NCBI RefSeq assembly: GCF_018304965.1
Contig: NZ_JAGQED010000003.1
Location: 1-64,000 of the forward strand
DNA from: Collimonas antrihumi
GTDB lineage: Bacteria; Pseudomonadota; Gammaproteobacteria; Burkholderiales; Burkholderiaceae_D
Reading direction: 5' to 3'
Length of the DNA: 64,000 bases
A model generated the notes under the pieces. That model ran no database searches, had not been told where the DNA came from, and was given only the letters and a program-made list of their open reading frames with translations. A program made the translations under genes and the position numbers. This document shows, one piece after another, positions 36,196 through 44,354 of the stretch (positions are counted from its first letter, which is position 1; every line of letters starts with the position of its first letter).

Positions 36196-38040
36196 TCAGA
36201 TGGCAGTCTCCCACGCTGCCGACAAGCGCATGGCGCAGTTGATGATGCCGACCATGGAATAGGTCTGCGGGAAATTACCCCACATCTCACCGGTGACGGG
36301 ATGGGTATCTTCCGACAGCAGACCTACATGATTGCGGGTGGCCAGCATGCTCTCGAAAATCTCGCGCGCCTGTTCTTTGCGGCCGATGCGCGCCAACGCA
36401 TCGATGCGCCAGAAAGTACAGATGTTGAATGCCGTTTCCGGCCGGCCGAAATCGTCGGGTGCTTCGTAGCGCCGCATGTAGGGGCCGTCGCATAGATATT
36501 TTTCCAGGGCGTCGACGGTGGCGATGAAGCGCTTGTCGGTAGGCTCAACCAGGCCCACTTCTACCATCAGCAGCACACTGGCGTCGAGATCGCGGCCGCC
36601 GAAACTTTCGGCATAAGTCTGCCGTTCTTCATTCCAGGCTTCGGCCAGGATGCGTTTTCCTATGATTTCAGCACGCTCCTGCCAACAAGCGGCGCGTTCC
36701 TTGAGTTCCAGTTTGGCTGCGATTTTAGCCAGGCGGTCACAGGCGGCCCAACTCATCAACGCCGATGAAGTGTGGATGCGCGAACGCGTGCGCAACTCCC
36801 ACATGCCGGCATCCGGCTGGTCATAGAGCGCAAACGCGCGTTCGCCGCATGCCTCCAGATGCAGGAATTGTTCGACGCCGGAACGATGCAGCAGCCGTTC
36901 ATCGTGAAACGATTGCGCTGCGCCGAGTACGATATTGCCATAGACATCATGCTGGAAATGTTCATAAGCCTGATTGCCGACGCGTACCGGCGCATGATGC
37001 CGATATCCCGGCAGGTGATCGAGGGTCATTTCCGGTAACGACTGCTCCAGTCCGATGCCGTACAAAGGCTGCACGTGACCACCGGCGCTTCTGACGACCA
37101 CATTGCCTAGCCAGCGCAGATAGTCTTCCATGGTGCCGAGCTCAGACAAACTGTTGAGCGCGCGCACTACAAAAAATGCGTCGCGCAGCCAGCAATAGCG
37201 ATAGTCCCAATTGCGCGCGCTGCCAGGCGCTTCCGGCACGCTGGTAGTCATGGCGGCGACGATTGCGCCGGTATCTTCATACAAGGACAGTTTCAGGGTA
37301 ATTGCGGCACGAATCACAGCGGATTGCCACTCCAGAGGCGTGGCCAGTGCGCGGCTCCAGCCGCGCCAGTACGTCAGGGTTTCCTGCTCGAAGGTTCTGG
37401 CGGTGTCGCCGATGCCATGGAGCAGGGTCTCATCCGGCCCCAGTATGAAATTGTATGGCCGGCTGACTACGAATGCGGTTTCCGCCAGCAGATAACTGAT
37501 GGGGGCATCGGTATTCAGGCGCAGGGTTTGTTCCGATCCGACAAAACGCAAGTGATTGCTGCCGCGCGTGATTGCCGGTATTTCGCGGCCCCAGTCGAAA
37601 CGCGGGCGCAATAAAACGCGCAGCCGCGGCGCGCCGCTCAGTGCTTGCAGGCGGCGCACCACGGTCAAGGGGCGGAAGAAGCGGCCACGGCTGGGAAAGC
37701 GCGGGGCGAAGTCGGTGATTTCCACGCCTTGTCCCAAGGTGTCAAACAGGCGGGTATGCAGCACGGCGGTGTTCGGTTCATACCACTGCTCGCTATTTGA
37801 AAAATTCTCCAGCTCGAAACTCCACAGGCTGCCGTTTTCAGTAGGATCGAGCAAGGCGTTAAAGACAGGATCGCCATCAAAGCGAGGCAAACAACACCAG
37901 ACCATGCGTCCCAGTTTATCTATCAAGGCGTTGAGGGAGCAATTGCCGATGACGGCGAGGTCGAGGGATGAGGTGGATGGGATTGCGCCGCTGTCAATCT
38001 CTGCTGCAGCGACCAACGTTTCGGTGGGTGGCTTGGTCAT
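36196..38040 (-). CDS. Glycoside hydrolase family 15 protein (glucoamylase/trehalase-like)
   Basis: A 614-residue (alpha/alpha)6-barrel enzyme. Visible: an N-terminal beta-domain opening LAVIGNCSLNALIDKLGRMVWCCLPRFDGDPVF, then SVPEAPGSARNWDYRYCWLRDAFF at the catalytic-barrel start, EDYLRWLGNVV, and FNICTFWRIDALARIGRKEQA followed by GLLSEDTHPVTGEMWGNFPQTYSM with the likely catalytic glutamates. GH15 includes glucoamylases and trehalases. The position between otsB and otsA suggests trehalose turnover or glucan trimming. No signal peptide, so cytoplasmic. Confidence 0.88.
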   Translation of the reverse strand: MTKPPTETLVAAAEIDSGAIPSTSSLDLAVIGNCSLNALIDKLGRMVWCCLPRFDGDPVFNALLDPTENGSLWSFELENFSNSEQWYEPNTAVLHTRLFDTLGQGVEITDFAPRFPSRGRFFRPLTVVRRLQALSGAPRLRVLLRPRFDWGREIPAITRGSNHLRFVGSEQTLRLNTDAPISYLLAETAFVVSRPYNFILGPDETLLHGIGDTARTFEQETLTYWRGWSRALATPLEWQSAVIRAAITLKLSLYEDTGAIVAAMTTSVPEAPGSARNWDYRYCWLRDAFFVVRALNSLSELGTMEDYLRWLGNVVVRSAGGHVQPLYGIGLEQSLPEMTLDHLPGYRHHAPVRVGNQAYEHFQHDVYGNIVLGAAQSFHDERLLHRSGVEQFLHLEACGERAFALYDQPDAGMWELRTRSRIHTSSALMSWAACDRLAKIAAKLELKERAACWQERAEIIGKRILAEAWNEERQTYAESFGGRDLDASVLLMVEVGLVEPTDKRFIATVDALEKYLCDGPYMRRYEAPDDFGRPETAFNICTFWRIDALARIGRKEQAREIFESMLATRNHVGLLSEDTHPVTGEMWGNFPQTYSMVGIINCAMRLSAAWETAI

Positions 38041-38073
38041 GATTTCCTTCGCGTTCAGTTTATTGCGGTTGCC

Positions 38074-38832
38074 CTAATGCTGGTGCCTGGGGTGCCCCGG
38101 GTGCTCCAACACATGCGCCAGCATGCCGCGTACCGCGGCCGGGTTGGCGATACGTGCATATGCAAGACTCGGACCTGTACCTACTTTGATGCCGAGGCCG
38201 CCTGCCTGCTGCGACTGGACCCAGGCGAAGCCGGCTTCATCGGTGATGTCGTCGCCGATAAACACCGGGCGACGGCCGGCAAACGGCGCTTCATTCATGA
38301 ATGCTGCAATTGCCTTGCCTTTGTCGGCATCGGCCGCTTTGGCTTCGACCACCATACTGCCGCGCAATAGCATAAATCCCTGATCGTGGGTCAAGGCTTG
38401 ATTCATGGCTTGTACGCAAATCTGTTCCAGATGCGGAGCGCGGCGGTAGTGCAATGCAAGTGCGCCACGTTTAACCTCCAGCAGCAAGCCGGCATGCTGC
38501 GTTGCCAGCGGTTGCAGATAGGCCAGCAAACGTTTGATGTCCGGCACCGGCAGTTGCACCACGCGCCCATCAGCACTGCGCCGCTCGGTGCCGTGGACAC
38601 CGGCCGCAGGCAAACGCAAGGGCGAGAGGAAATGATCGATCTGTTCCAGCGGGCGGCCGCTGATGATGGCCAGTGCGCCGTTTGCAGCTTGTTGCAGTCG
38701 TTGCAAAGTTGTTATCAAGTCTGGCGGCAGCATGACGCTTTCCGGCAGCGGAGCGAAATCGACCAGCGTATTGTCAAAATCCAGAAACAGCGCATCGGCT
38801 GCAAAGTCGTAGTCACGATTTTGTAGGGGCAT
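38074..38832 (-). CDS. otsB: Trehalose-6-phosphate phosphatase
   Basis: HAD-family phosphatase of 252 residues that releases trehalose from trehalose-6-P. Motif I reads LFLDFDNTLVDFAP, with N where DxDGT is usual; motif II is in ALAIISGRPLEQID; the substrate cap has GVHGTERR; the final acidic motif is PVFIGDDITDEAGF. First gene of the leftward otsB-GH15-otsA operon. Confidence 0.93.
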   Translation of the reverse strand: MPLQNRDYDFAADALFLDFDNTLVDFAPLPESVMLPPDLITTLQRLQQAANGALAIISGRPLEQIDHFLSPLRLPAAGVHGTERRSADGRVVQLPVPDIKRLLAYLQPLATQHAGLLLEVKRGALALHYRRAPHLEQICVQAMNQALTHDQGFMLLRGSMVVEAKAADADKGKAIAAFMNEAPFAGRRPVFIGDDITDEAGFAWVQSQQAGGLGIKVGTGPSLAYARIANPAAVRGMLAHVLEHPGHPRHQH

Positions 38833-38961
38833 GTCATGTATGGTGGAATAATGACGGATTAGTTCCCATGATAAAAATTACTGATGTCAATTTATCATTG
38901 GAGCAAAATCGAAGATTGGCCGCAAGCGGCCCGGTGGCGCGGCAGACGCCTCGCCACCGGG

Positions 38962-39291
38962 TCAGCGCATTTGTATCTTCATCGCTTCCGATTCCATCGC
39001 GGCATTGCGTTCCTCGCTGGCTTCGATGGGGTCGACGATATCTTCAATAGCTGCTGCAGCCCGCTCTGCCACGGCTTTGGTCTGCTCCAGACTCAGGTTG
39101 GCGCCGAATTCGTCTTCATCGTCGTCTTCGGTCGGCGGCTCCAGCATGTCTCTCAGCATGGCGCTCAGCTCCGGCGTGTCCCACGGCTCGCCATGGCGCT
39201 TTTTTACCGTGATGTAGTGCCTGACTTCTGCGTCTTGCTCCGGGGTCAACGGCAGTCCTCGGAAACTGCTCTTGGGATCGATGTCGGTCAT
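38962..39291 (-). CDS. Conserved hypothetical protein, acidic
   Basis: A 109-residue hydrophilic protein with an acidic stretch (EPPTEDDDEDEFG) and two helical segments (TPEQDAEVRHYITVKKRHGE near the start and EQTKAVAERAAAAIEDIV near the end). No signal peptide, membrane helix or known domain. Probably cytoplasmic. Not in an obvious operon: otsB is 129 bases downstream. Function unknown. Confidence 0.7.
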   Translation of the reverse strand: MTDIDPKSSFRGLPLTPEQDAEVRHYITVKKRHGEPWDTPELSAMLRDMLEPPTEDDDEDEFGANLSLEQTKAVAERAAAAIEDIVDPIEASEERNAAMESEAMKIQMR

Positions 39292-39422
39292 GATGTAACT
39301 CCCCCAGTTGCGTTAGCTTTTAGTGTAGACCTATTGTGTCCGCTAGTGGGAATCTTGGGAAATTTTATGACAGGGGAACACGACTCCGCAAAATGACCTC
39401 GAAATTACCTGAGTCTTATGTC

Positions 39423-40040
39423 TTATAGTTTCGGGATCCGGATCCGGCTCACCATCAAAGCTCCTGAAGCGGCAAACATCAACACCAGGGGATGAAACTG
39501 AAAACCTCCGACATAAATCACGCCGAGCCACAGTTGTTCGCCCAAGGCGTCGTGCCAGGCAGCTGCGGCCAGCACCATGACTAACAGCAATGAGGTGGGA
39601 ATGGGCGTGCCTTCAAAGTATTTCACTTTGTCGCCGCCTTCGGACAGTTTTTCAGAGGTGACGTTATAACGCGCCAGGCGCGATACGCCGCAAGCGACAA
39701 AAAATACCAGGATGATGCGATCCACCAGCCCTTGCATGCCGCAGCCATAGGCAATCACCGCGGGTGCGACGCCAAACGAAATGATGTCGGCCAGTGAATC
39801 CAGCTCGCGCCCCATGGCCGAGCTTTGAGCGCGCCACCGCGCGATGCGGCCATCGAGTATGTCAAATACCAGCGCTGCCGGAATCAAGCCGCATGCAATG
39901 AAAATGTGCAGCACTTCGCGCGTCTGCAGATACGTCATCACTGAAAACAAGGCGCCGACGCCGCAAAACGCGTTGCTGAGCGTGAACCAGTCGGCGAGGT
40001 GAAATTCGCGAATCATTGAAAAAGGCTTAGGTTTGGTCAT
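39423..40040 (-). CDS. pssA: CDP-diacylglycerol--serine O-phosphatidyltransferase
   Basis: Makes phosphatidylserine from CDP-diacylglycerol and serine in the inner membrane. A 205-residue membrane protein with the CDP-alcohol phosphatidyltransferase signature: DILDGRIARWRAQSSAMG then RELDSLADIISFGVAP, i.e. DGxxAR-x8-G-x3-D-x3-D. A membrane helix set follows (AVIAYGCGMQGLVDRIILVFF and others). It is a type II, multi-pass synthase. Confidence 0.92.
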   Translation of the reverse strand: MTKPKPFSMIREFHLADWFTLSNAFCGVGALFSVMTYLQTREVLHIFIACGLIPAALVFDILDGRIARWRAQSSAMGRELDSLADIISFGVAPAVIAYGCGMQGLVDRIILVFFVACGVSRLARYNVTSEKLSEGGDKVKYFEGTPIPTSLLLVMVLAAAAWHDALGEQLWLGVIYVGGFQFHPLVLMFAASGALMVSRIRIPKL

Positions 40041-40165
40041 TAATTGAATCCGGATGCGATAAATGCGATAAGAGAGATAGGTGGGCGATCAAGAATACAG
40101 CCCACACCGAATTTATCACATGCGGCATTCCAATCTAAAGCCGGCGTTCGATCTGGCAGTTCAAT

Positions 40166-40909
40166 CTAACGCGATGCAACCTTGGTAAGTACCGGCTGAG
40201 CGCCATACAGGCTGGGGAACAAGCGCTTCAGATCATCGATCTTGGGCAAGTCGTTGACGACGATGTAAGGGTAGCTGGGATTGCGTGTCAGGAAATTCTG
40301 GTGATAGGCTTCGGCAGGATAGAAGCCGTGGAAGGTTTCTATACGCGTCGCCAGTGGCTTGCCGAATACCTTGCTTTTGTCGATCTGCCCGATGTAAGCC
40401 TGTGCGATCTTGCGCTGCATGTCGTTTGCGGGAAAAATTGCCGAGCGATATTGGGTACCGGAATCGGGCCCCTGACGATTCAGTTCGGTAGGATCATGGG
40501 CAACCGAGAAAAATATCTGCAGTAGCTTGCCATAAGTGATTTGCTTCGGATCGTAAGTGATTTGCACAGATTCCGCATGTCCGGTATCGCCCTCGCTGAC
40601 CCGATCATATCGGGCCGTATCGCGACCGCCGCCTGCATAACCAGAGACGACATCGGTGACCCCGCGCACATGCTGGAAAACGCCTTGCACACCCCAGAAA
40701 CAGCCGCCTGCGAAGACTGCGGTTGCCGAGTGCTCAGCGCCGGAAACCTGTTCATCGCTAGCGGGCGGGGGCACGACTTTCGCCGCTTCCGACGACAACG
40801 CCAGATTTTGTCCAAGCAACAGGAGCAACCCGAGTCCGCATGCCGTCAGCAATCCTTTGATCCAGGGGGTAGCAGAAGCTTGCCTGGCTTTTGTTGATAA
40901 GTTATCCAT
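40166..40909 (-). CDS. msrA: Peptide-methionine (S)-S-oxide reductase, membrane-anchored or exported
   Basis: Repairs methionine S-sulfoxide. Catalytic block AVFAGGCFWGVQGVFQHVRGV holds the active cysteine; GYAGGGRDTARYDRVSEGDTGHAESVQI and the H-D-P-T-E-L-N-R-Q-G-P-D segment are also typical. The N-terminal 45 residues contain a hydrophobic segment (GLLTACGLGLLLLLGQNLALS) after a basic start. This indicates export or anchoring, so it acts on periplasmic proteins. Starts at 40909 or 40918 are possible; AAGGA spacing favours 40909. A further upstream open frame has no similarity. Confidence 0.92.
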   Translation of the reverse strand: MDNLSTKARQASATPWIKGLLTACGLGLLLLLGQNLALSSEAAKVVPPPASDEQVSGAEHSATAVFAGGCFWGVQGVFQHVRGVTDVVSGYAGGGRDTARYDRVSEGDTGHAESVQITYDPKQITYGKLLQIFFSVAHDPTELNRQGPDSGTQYRSAIFPANDMQRKIAQAYIGQIDKSKVFGKPLATRIETFHGFYPAEAYHQNFLTRNPSYPYIVVNDLPKIDDLKRLFPSLYGAQPVLTKVASR

Positions 40910-41140
40910 GACATCCATCCTTTTTGGCAGGGTAAGTTTTGCGGAGCTGGTGATTAGTCGGCAAAGTCTGGATTTCCTTACGAGGGATGCATCCCATATC
41001 AGCAGATTTCCAAGTCTTAGCTTACACCTTGGCTTTGCGGTTGGGATGTGTCTGGAGTTTATTATTGTTTTGTCAATTTTTTCGTGACAACATGCTTCCA
41101 CCACTTTGTCGTTTTGTGTTGTCGTCTGGAAGAGGGCGTA

Positions 41141-41244
41141 TGGCCGGCGTTAGCACATGAACTCGTTTACCTGCGCCCGTTAAGCCGCGCAGATGGGCCT
41201 GCCTGGTATGCGTATTTGATTATGCCGCATGTGCCGGATGTGGA
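41141..41244 (+). pseudogene. N-terminal remnant of a GNAT acetyltransferase
   Basis: The frame reads ALAHELVYLRPLSRADGPAW then YAYLIMPHVPDV, similar to the opening of RimJ/RimL-type acetyltransferases (LRPL-x-RAD-x-x-AW-x-x-YL). The rest of the domain is missing; downstream the frame runs into the convergent soxR gene. Similarity is from memory. Confidence 0.4.
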
Positions 41245-41294
41245 TTTACTCTTGCCTGAATCCGCACACCGGCATCGCGGATATTTAATCGAGC

Positions 41295-41780
41295 CTAATT
41301 ATATTCATCCGTATCATCCTCGACCAGAACCTTGGTTGGATCGTCTCCCAATAAATAGCGCGGCCCTGTTCCGCGCCGGTGTGCGGCATCCTCAGGATTG
41401 TATAGCGCGCATTTTTTAAGTGATAGGCAGCCGCAGCCGATGCACGATGTAAGCTGATCGCGCAGTGCCGTCAGCGTATCTATGCGCTGTTGCAGCACGG
41501 GATGCCAGGAGCGCGATAATTGCTCCCAGTCTTGCTTGGTCGGCGTGCGCTTTTGCGGCAATGTCGATAGGGCTGTCTTGATTTCGTCAAGGCTGAGGCC
41601 CACTGTCTGCGCCACCCGGATGAACGCTACCCGGCGCAATACATCGCGGGAAAATTGCCGTTGCCGTCCTGTCTCACGCTTGCTGCTTAATAGTCCCTGC
41701 TCTTCATAGAAACGCAAGGCGCTTGCGGCCACGCCGGACCGTTTCGCCAGTTCGCCGATAGTGATCAATATCTCGCTCAT
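41295..41780 (-). CDS. soxR: Redox-sensitive transcriptional activator SoxR
   Basis: MerR-family regulator of 161 residues. The HTH opens TIGELAKRSGVAASALRFYEEQGLLSS with the wing RQRQFSRDVLRRVAFI, then a dimerisation helix. The [2Fe-2S] site CIGCGCLSLKKC has the four SoxR cysteines. It senses redox-cycling agents. ATG at 41780 follows GAGG. A SoxR-type palindrome lies just upstream (41804-41823), indicating autoregulation; no soxS is present, as usual outside enteric bacteria. Confidence 0.94.
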   Translation of the reverse strand: MSEILITIGELAKRSGVAASALRFYEEQGLLSSKRETGRQRQFSRDVLRRVAFIRVAQTVGLSLDEIKTALSTLPQKRTPTKQDWEQLSRSWHPVLQQRIDTLTALRDQLTSCIGCGCLSLKKCALYNPEDAAHRRGTGPRYLLGDDPTKVLVEDDTDEYN

Positions 41781-41803
41781 CCGGATTCCTCGAAAAGTAA
41801 TCG

Positions 41804-41823
41804 ACTTCAAGTCTACTTGAACT
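41804..41823 (-). promoter_or_regulatory. SoxR box upstream of soxR
   Basis: ACTTCAAGTCTACTTGAACT: TTCAAGT and ACTTGAA are perfect inverted 7-bp arms around CT, close to the known SoxR site CCTCAAG-N2..3-CTTGAGG pattern. It starts 24 bases before the soxR start codon. Confidence 0.75.
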
Positions 41824-41912
41824 TTGAGGTGTCCGCTGTGGGGCAGGGAATCTATGCTGAAATTTTCAGGCCGCAGTTTTTTCGCGCAGTTTTTTGCGCA
41901 GTTTTTGGATTT

Positions 41913-42203
41913 CTAGCACTTGGCAAAGAACATTTTTGTCTTTGCATCTTTGCGTTCTTTGTCTATCCATTCCTTGGTCTGTACCGGGCTTTGCTGAGCG
42001 CCGGTGCGTCCGCCGCGGGCAACGCGCTCGTCGTCCATTCTGTCGAGTTCGCTCACGCGTTCCTGCAAACGCCGGCATTCCTCGCTGGCTTGCGGTTTTC
42101 CTGCATCCAGCGATACGCGCGCGCCTGCGTCTTGCGCCTGGGCAGTGGATAGGCTTGCAGTCGTCAGCAGCATTGCAGCGATAAGGATTTTATTCATTGT
42201 CAT
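41913..42203 (-). CDS. Small periplasmic protein of unknown function
   Basis: A 96-residue protein with a signal peptide (KILIAAMLLTTASLSTAQAQ) and a charged mature part (ASEECRRLQERVSELDRMDD, then QTKEWIDKERKDAKTKMFFA). The mature region is helical and contains two cysteines, one at the C-terminus. Related short proteins occur in Burkholderiales by my recollection. AAGG precedes the ATG. Confidence 0.65.
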   Translation of the reverse strand: MTMNKILIAAMLLTTASLSTAQAQDAGARVSLDAGKPQASEECRRLQERVSELDRMDDERVARGGRTGAQQSPVQTKEWIDKERKDAKTKMFFAKC

Positions 42204-42285
42204 GGTTGCCTTTAAATTGTCGGTTTATCCGATGCAGGCGCCGACCATGGCCTTTGCCTGCTGTTGCATAGCTTGACTGTGCTGA

Positions 42286-42723
42286 TTAACGATCATGCCG
42301 GCCATTGCCGTGGTTGCCGTTTCCATGATGATCGCGCCTGTCGCCGTGCCCTCTGTGGTCATGCCGTCTATCGTTATACCGCCTGTCATCATGCCGTCCG
42401 TGACCGCCACGTTCCCAGCCGCCGCGGCGTAGTTCCCAGCCGTTGCGTCCCTGTCGCCATTCCGGCCGGTTGTACATATATCCGTTGCGCGCTCTTTCCC
42501 AGTGGCCGCCAGCCCAGGCATGGCGACGGCCGTCCCAGTTCCAATATCCGGGCGCCCACACATAACCATAGCGCGGCGGCGGCACCACTTCGTATCGTGG
42601 CGGCGGTGGCGGCGTACCGATGATGATGTTCACGCCAACCTGGGCCATCGCCTGGGTTGGCATCAGGGCGGCGGCGCTAACGGCGGCAAGTGCAACTGCG
42701 CAGAGCATACGTTTTATGTTCAT
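42286..42723 (-). CDS. YXWGXW-repeat secreted protein with His/Arg-rich tail
   Basis: A 145-residue exported protein: signal peptide (CAVALAAVSAAALMPTQAMAQ), a short PPPPRYEVVPPPR linker, and YXWGXW-type units (RYGYVWAPGYWNWDGRRHAW, AGGHWERARNGY). A tail very rich in His, Asp, Arg and Gly follows (HDDRRYNDRRHDHRGHGDRR and on). Such proteins are found in the envelope with unknown role; the tail might bind metal. Start at 42723. Confidence 0.82.
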   Translation of the reverse strand: MNIKRMLCAVALAAVSAAALMPTQAMAQVGVNIIIGTPPPPPRYEVVPPPRYGYVWAPGYWNWDGRRHAWAGGHWERARNGYMYNRPEWRQGRNGWELRRGGWERGGHGRHDDRRYNDRRHDHRGHGDRRDHHGNGNHGNGRHDR

Positions 42724-42887
42724 CTCATAATCATTTTCTATTGATGTATCGGTATTGAGTTGGTGTTGAGTTGCGTCAACTATACGTGTGATTGTTTATT
42801 AATCAAATAATGATGCAATTGATTACATTTATTCAATAGTTGGGGCATGCGCCCGGATATCCATATGCGATTTGCCGATATATCCGG

Positions 42888-42928
42888 TTTGTCAGGATTT
42901 TGTCAGCTTCCCTTCAGGTTTTTGACAG
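42888..42928 (+). promoter_or_regulatory. Four CAG elements phased at 11 bp, upstream of the RND operon
   Basis: TTTGTCAG (42888-42895), TTTGTCAG (42899-42906), CCTTCAGG (42911-42918) and TTTGACAG (42921-42928) place CAG at 42893, 42904, 42915 and 42926. Direct repeats in helical phase are typical of OmpR-family response-regulator sites. The RND adaptor gene starts 268 bases further on. The rest of 42929-43196 holds no gene I can support. Confidence 0.55.
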
Positions 42929-43196
42929 AATAGCTCTGTAGCCTGTACGAGTCCCAGATTGGTGGGGCTTTCAATGCCCACCTTCCAGAGCCGCGGCGAA
43001 TGGCATGCATGTCATGTCGCCGCACGCGAGCTCCGTGCGCCACTTTTCAGTCGCGCTGACAAAAGCCGGTATCGCCAGCAATTTCTGGCAGCTATCCCGG
43101 TTGAAAAAAATGACTACCCGCCCTCTGCATAGCGACACCGCTAGGGGCTGACGTGAAAAACAATCTCTTAACTTGAGCACAAGCGCGAGCACGATC

Positions 43197-44354
43197 ATGA
43201 ACAATTCTCTTTTTCAACGCCAACCTCTGGCGATCCTTGCCGTCAGCATATTGATCGCCGGCGGACTTGCTTTCATAGAGTCCGGCAGCAAGGCTTCCGG
43301 CAACGCCGCCAATAGTGAACCGGCCGCGAATTTCACCAGGCAGGGCGACCGCATCACAATCCCGCAGCATTCACCCTTGCGGCAGCGCATTGCGGTCCAA
43401 ACGGTGGCATCGCTGGATGCCGCGCATGCGTTGGAGTTGCCGGCGCAGGTAGAGGCAGATCCTGCCCGCACCATTAATATCCTGCCGCCGGTTGCCGGCA
43501 AAGTGCTTGAGTTGAAAGTGGGTCTTGGCGATCGCGTTCGCAAGGGACAGTTGCTGCTGGTGATGACTTCCGGCGATTTTGCCCAGGCTACCGCGGATTT
43601 GCAAAAAGCCCGTGATGCGTTGCAATTGGCGAAGCGGATAGTGGAGCGGCAACGCGGCATGCAACAGGCTGGCGCCGGTGCGGCAAAGGATCTGGAGCAA
43701 TCCGAAAGTGCTTATGTCCAGGCGCAGGCAGAATTCGCGCGCGCCGACACGCGTCTCAAATCGCTCAGTGCCGGTGGTGCAACCGCCGCTGACAGCGGTG
43801 GTCAGCGTCTGAATCTGGTAGCGCCGAGTTCCGGCAGTATCACCACCCTGGCCATCGGCGCCGGGCAAACCGCCAACGATCCGAATGCCGTTCTGATGAC
43901 GATTGCCAACCTGGACACGGTCTGGATCACCGCCAGCGTACCGGAAAACAGACTGTCGTCGATCAAGAAAGGACAGCCGGCGAGCATCAGCTTGCCGGCT
44001 TATCCGGGCGAACAGTTCCACGGCAACGTTGCGTTTATCAGCGATGTGCTGCAAGCAGATACGCGCAGGGCGCAGGTGCGTATCAGCGTTCCCAATACGG
44101 ATGGAAAATTCAAGCCGAACATGTTTGCCAATGCGTCTTTTGCAGTGGCGCAGGCTTCGGCGCCGGTAATTCCGCCATCGGCCCTATTGATGAATAACGA
44201 AAACACAACTGTATTCGTGGAAGTCGCTCCCTGGACATTTGTACGACGCACGATAGAAACCGGCAACGAAGAAGATGGTAGTGTGCGGATCCAAAAAGGA
44301 TTGCTGGTTGGCGACCGGGTTGTGATCAAGGGCGGAGTATTGCTCAATGATTAA
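43197..44354 (+). CDS. RND efflux periplasmic adaptor (HlyD/CzcB-like)
   Basis: Membrane fusion protein of 385 residues: an N-terminal membrane anchor (PLAILAVSILIAGGLAFIES), the lipoyl half (INILPPVAGKVLELKVGLGD, then RVRKGQLLLVMTSGDFAQA), a helical hairpin, the second lipoyl half (APSSGSITTLAIGAGQ) and beta-barrel NLDTVWITASVPENRL. It joins the inner-membrane pump to the outer-membrane channel. Start at 43197 is the better ATG. It overlaps the pump gene by 8 bases. Confidence 0.9.
   Translation: MNNSLFQRQPLAILAVSILIAGGLAFIESGSKASGNAANSEPAANFTRQGDRITIPQHSPLRQRIAVQTVASLDAAHALELPAQVEADPARTINILPPVAGKVLELKVGLGDRVRKGQLLLVMTSGDFAQATADLQKARDALQLAKRIVERQRGMQQAGAGAAKDLEQSESAYVQAQAEFARADTRLKSLSAGGATAADSGGQRLNLVAPSSGSITTLAIGAGQTANDPNAVLMTIANLDTVWITASVPENRLSSIKKGQPASISLPAYPGEQFHGNVAFISDVLQADTRRAQVRISVPNTDGKFKPNMFANASFAVAQASAPVIPPSALLMNNENTTVFVEVAPWTFVRRTIETGNEEDGSVRIQKGLLVGDRVVIKGGVLLND

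Noticed and set aside
43005-43151. 48-codon plus-strand frame upstream of the RND adaptor gene
   Set aside because: No ribosome binding site, signal peptide or known similarity; kept only as a possibility.
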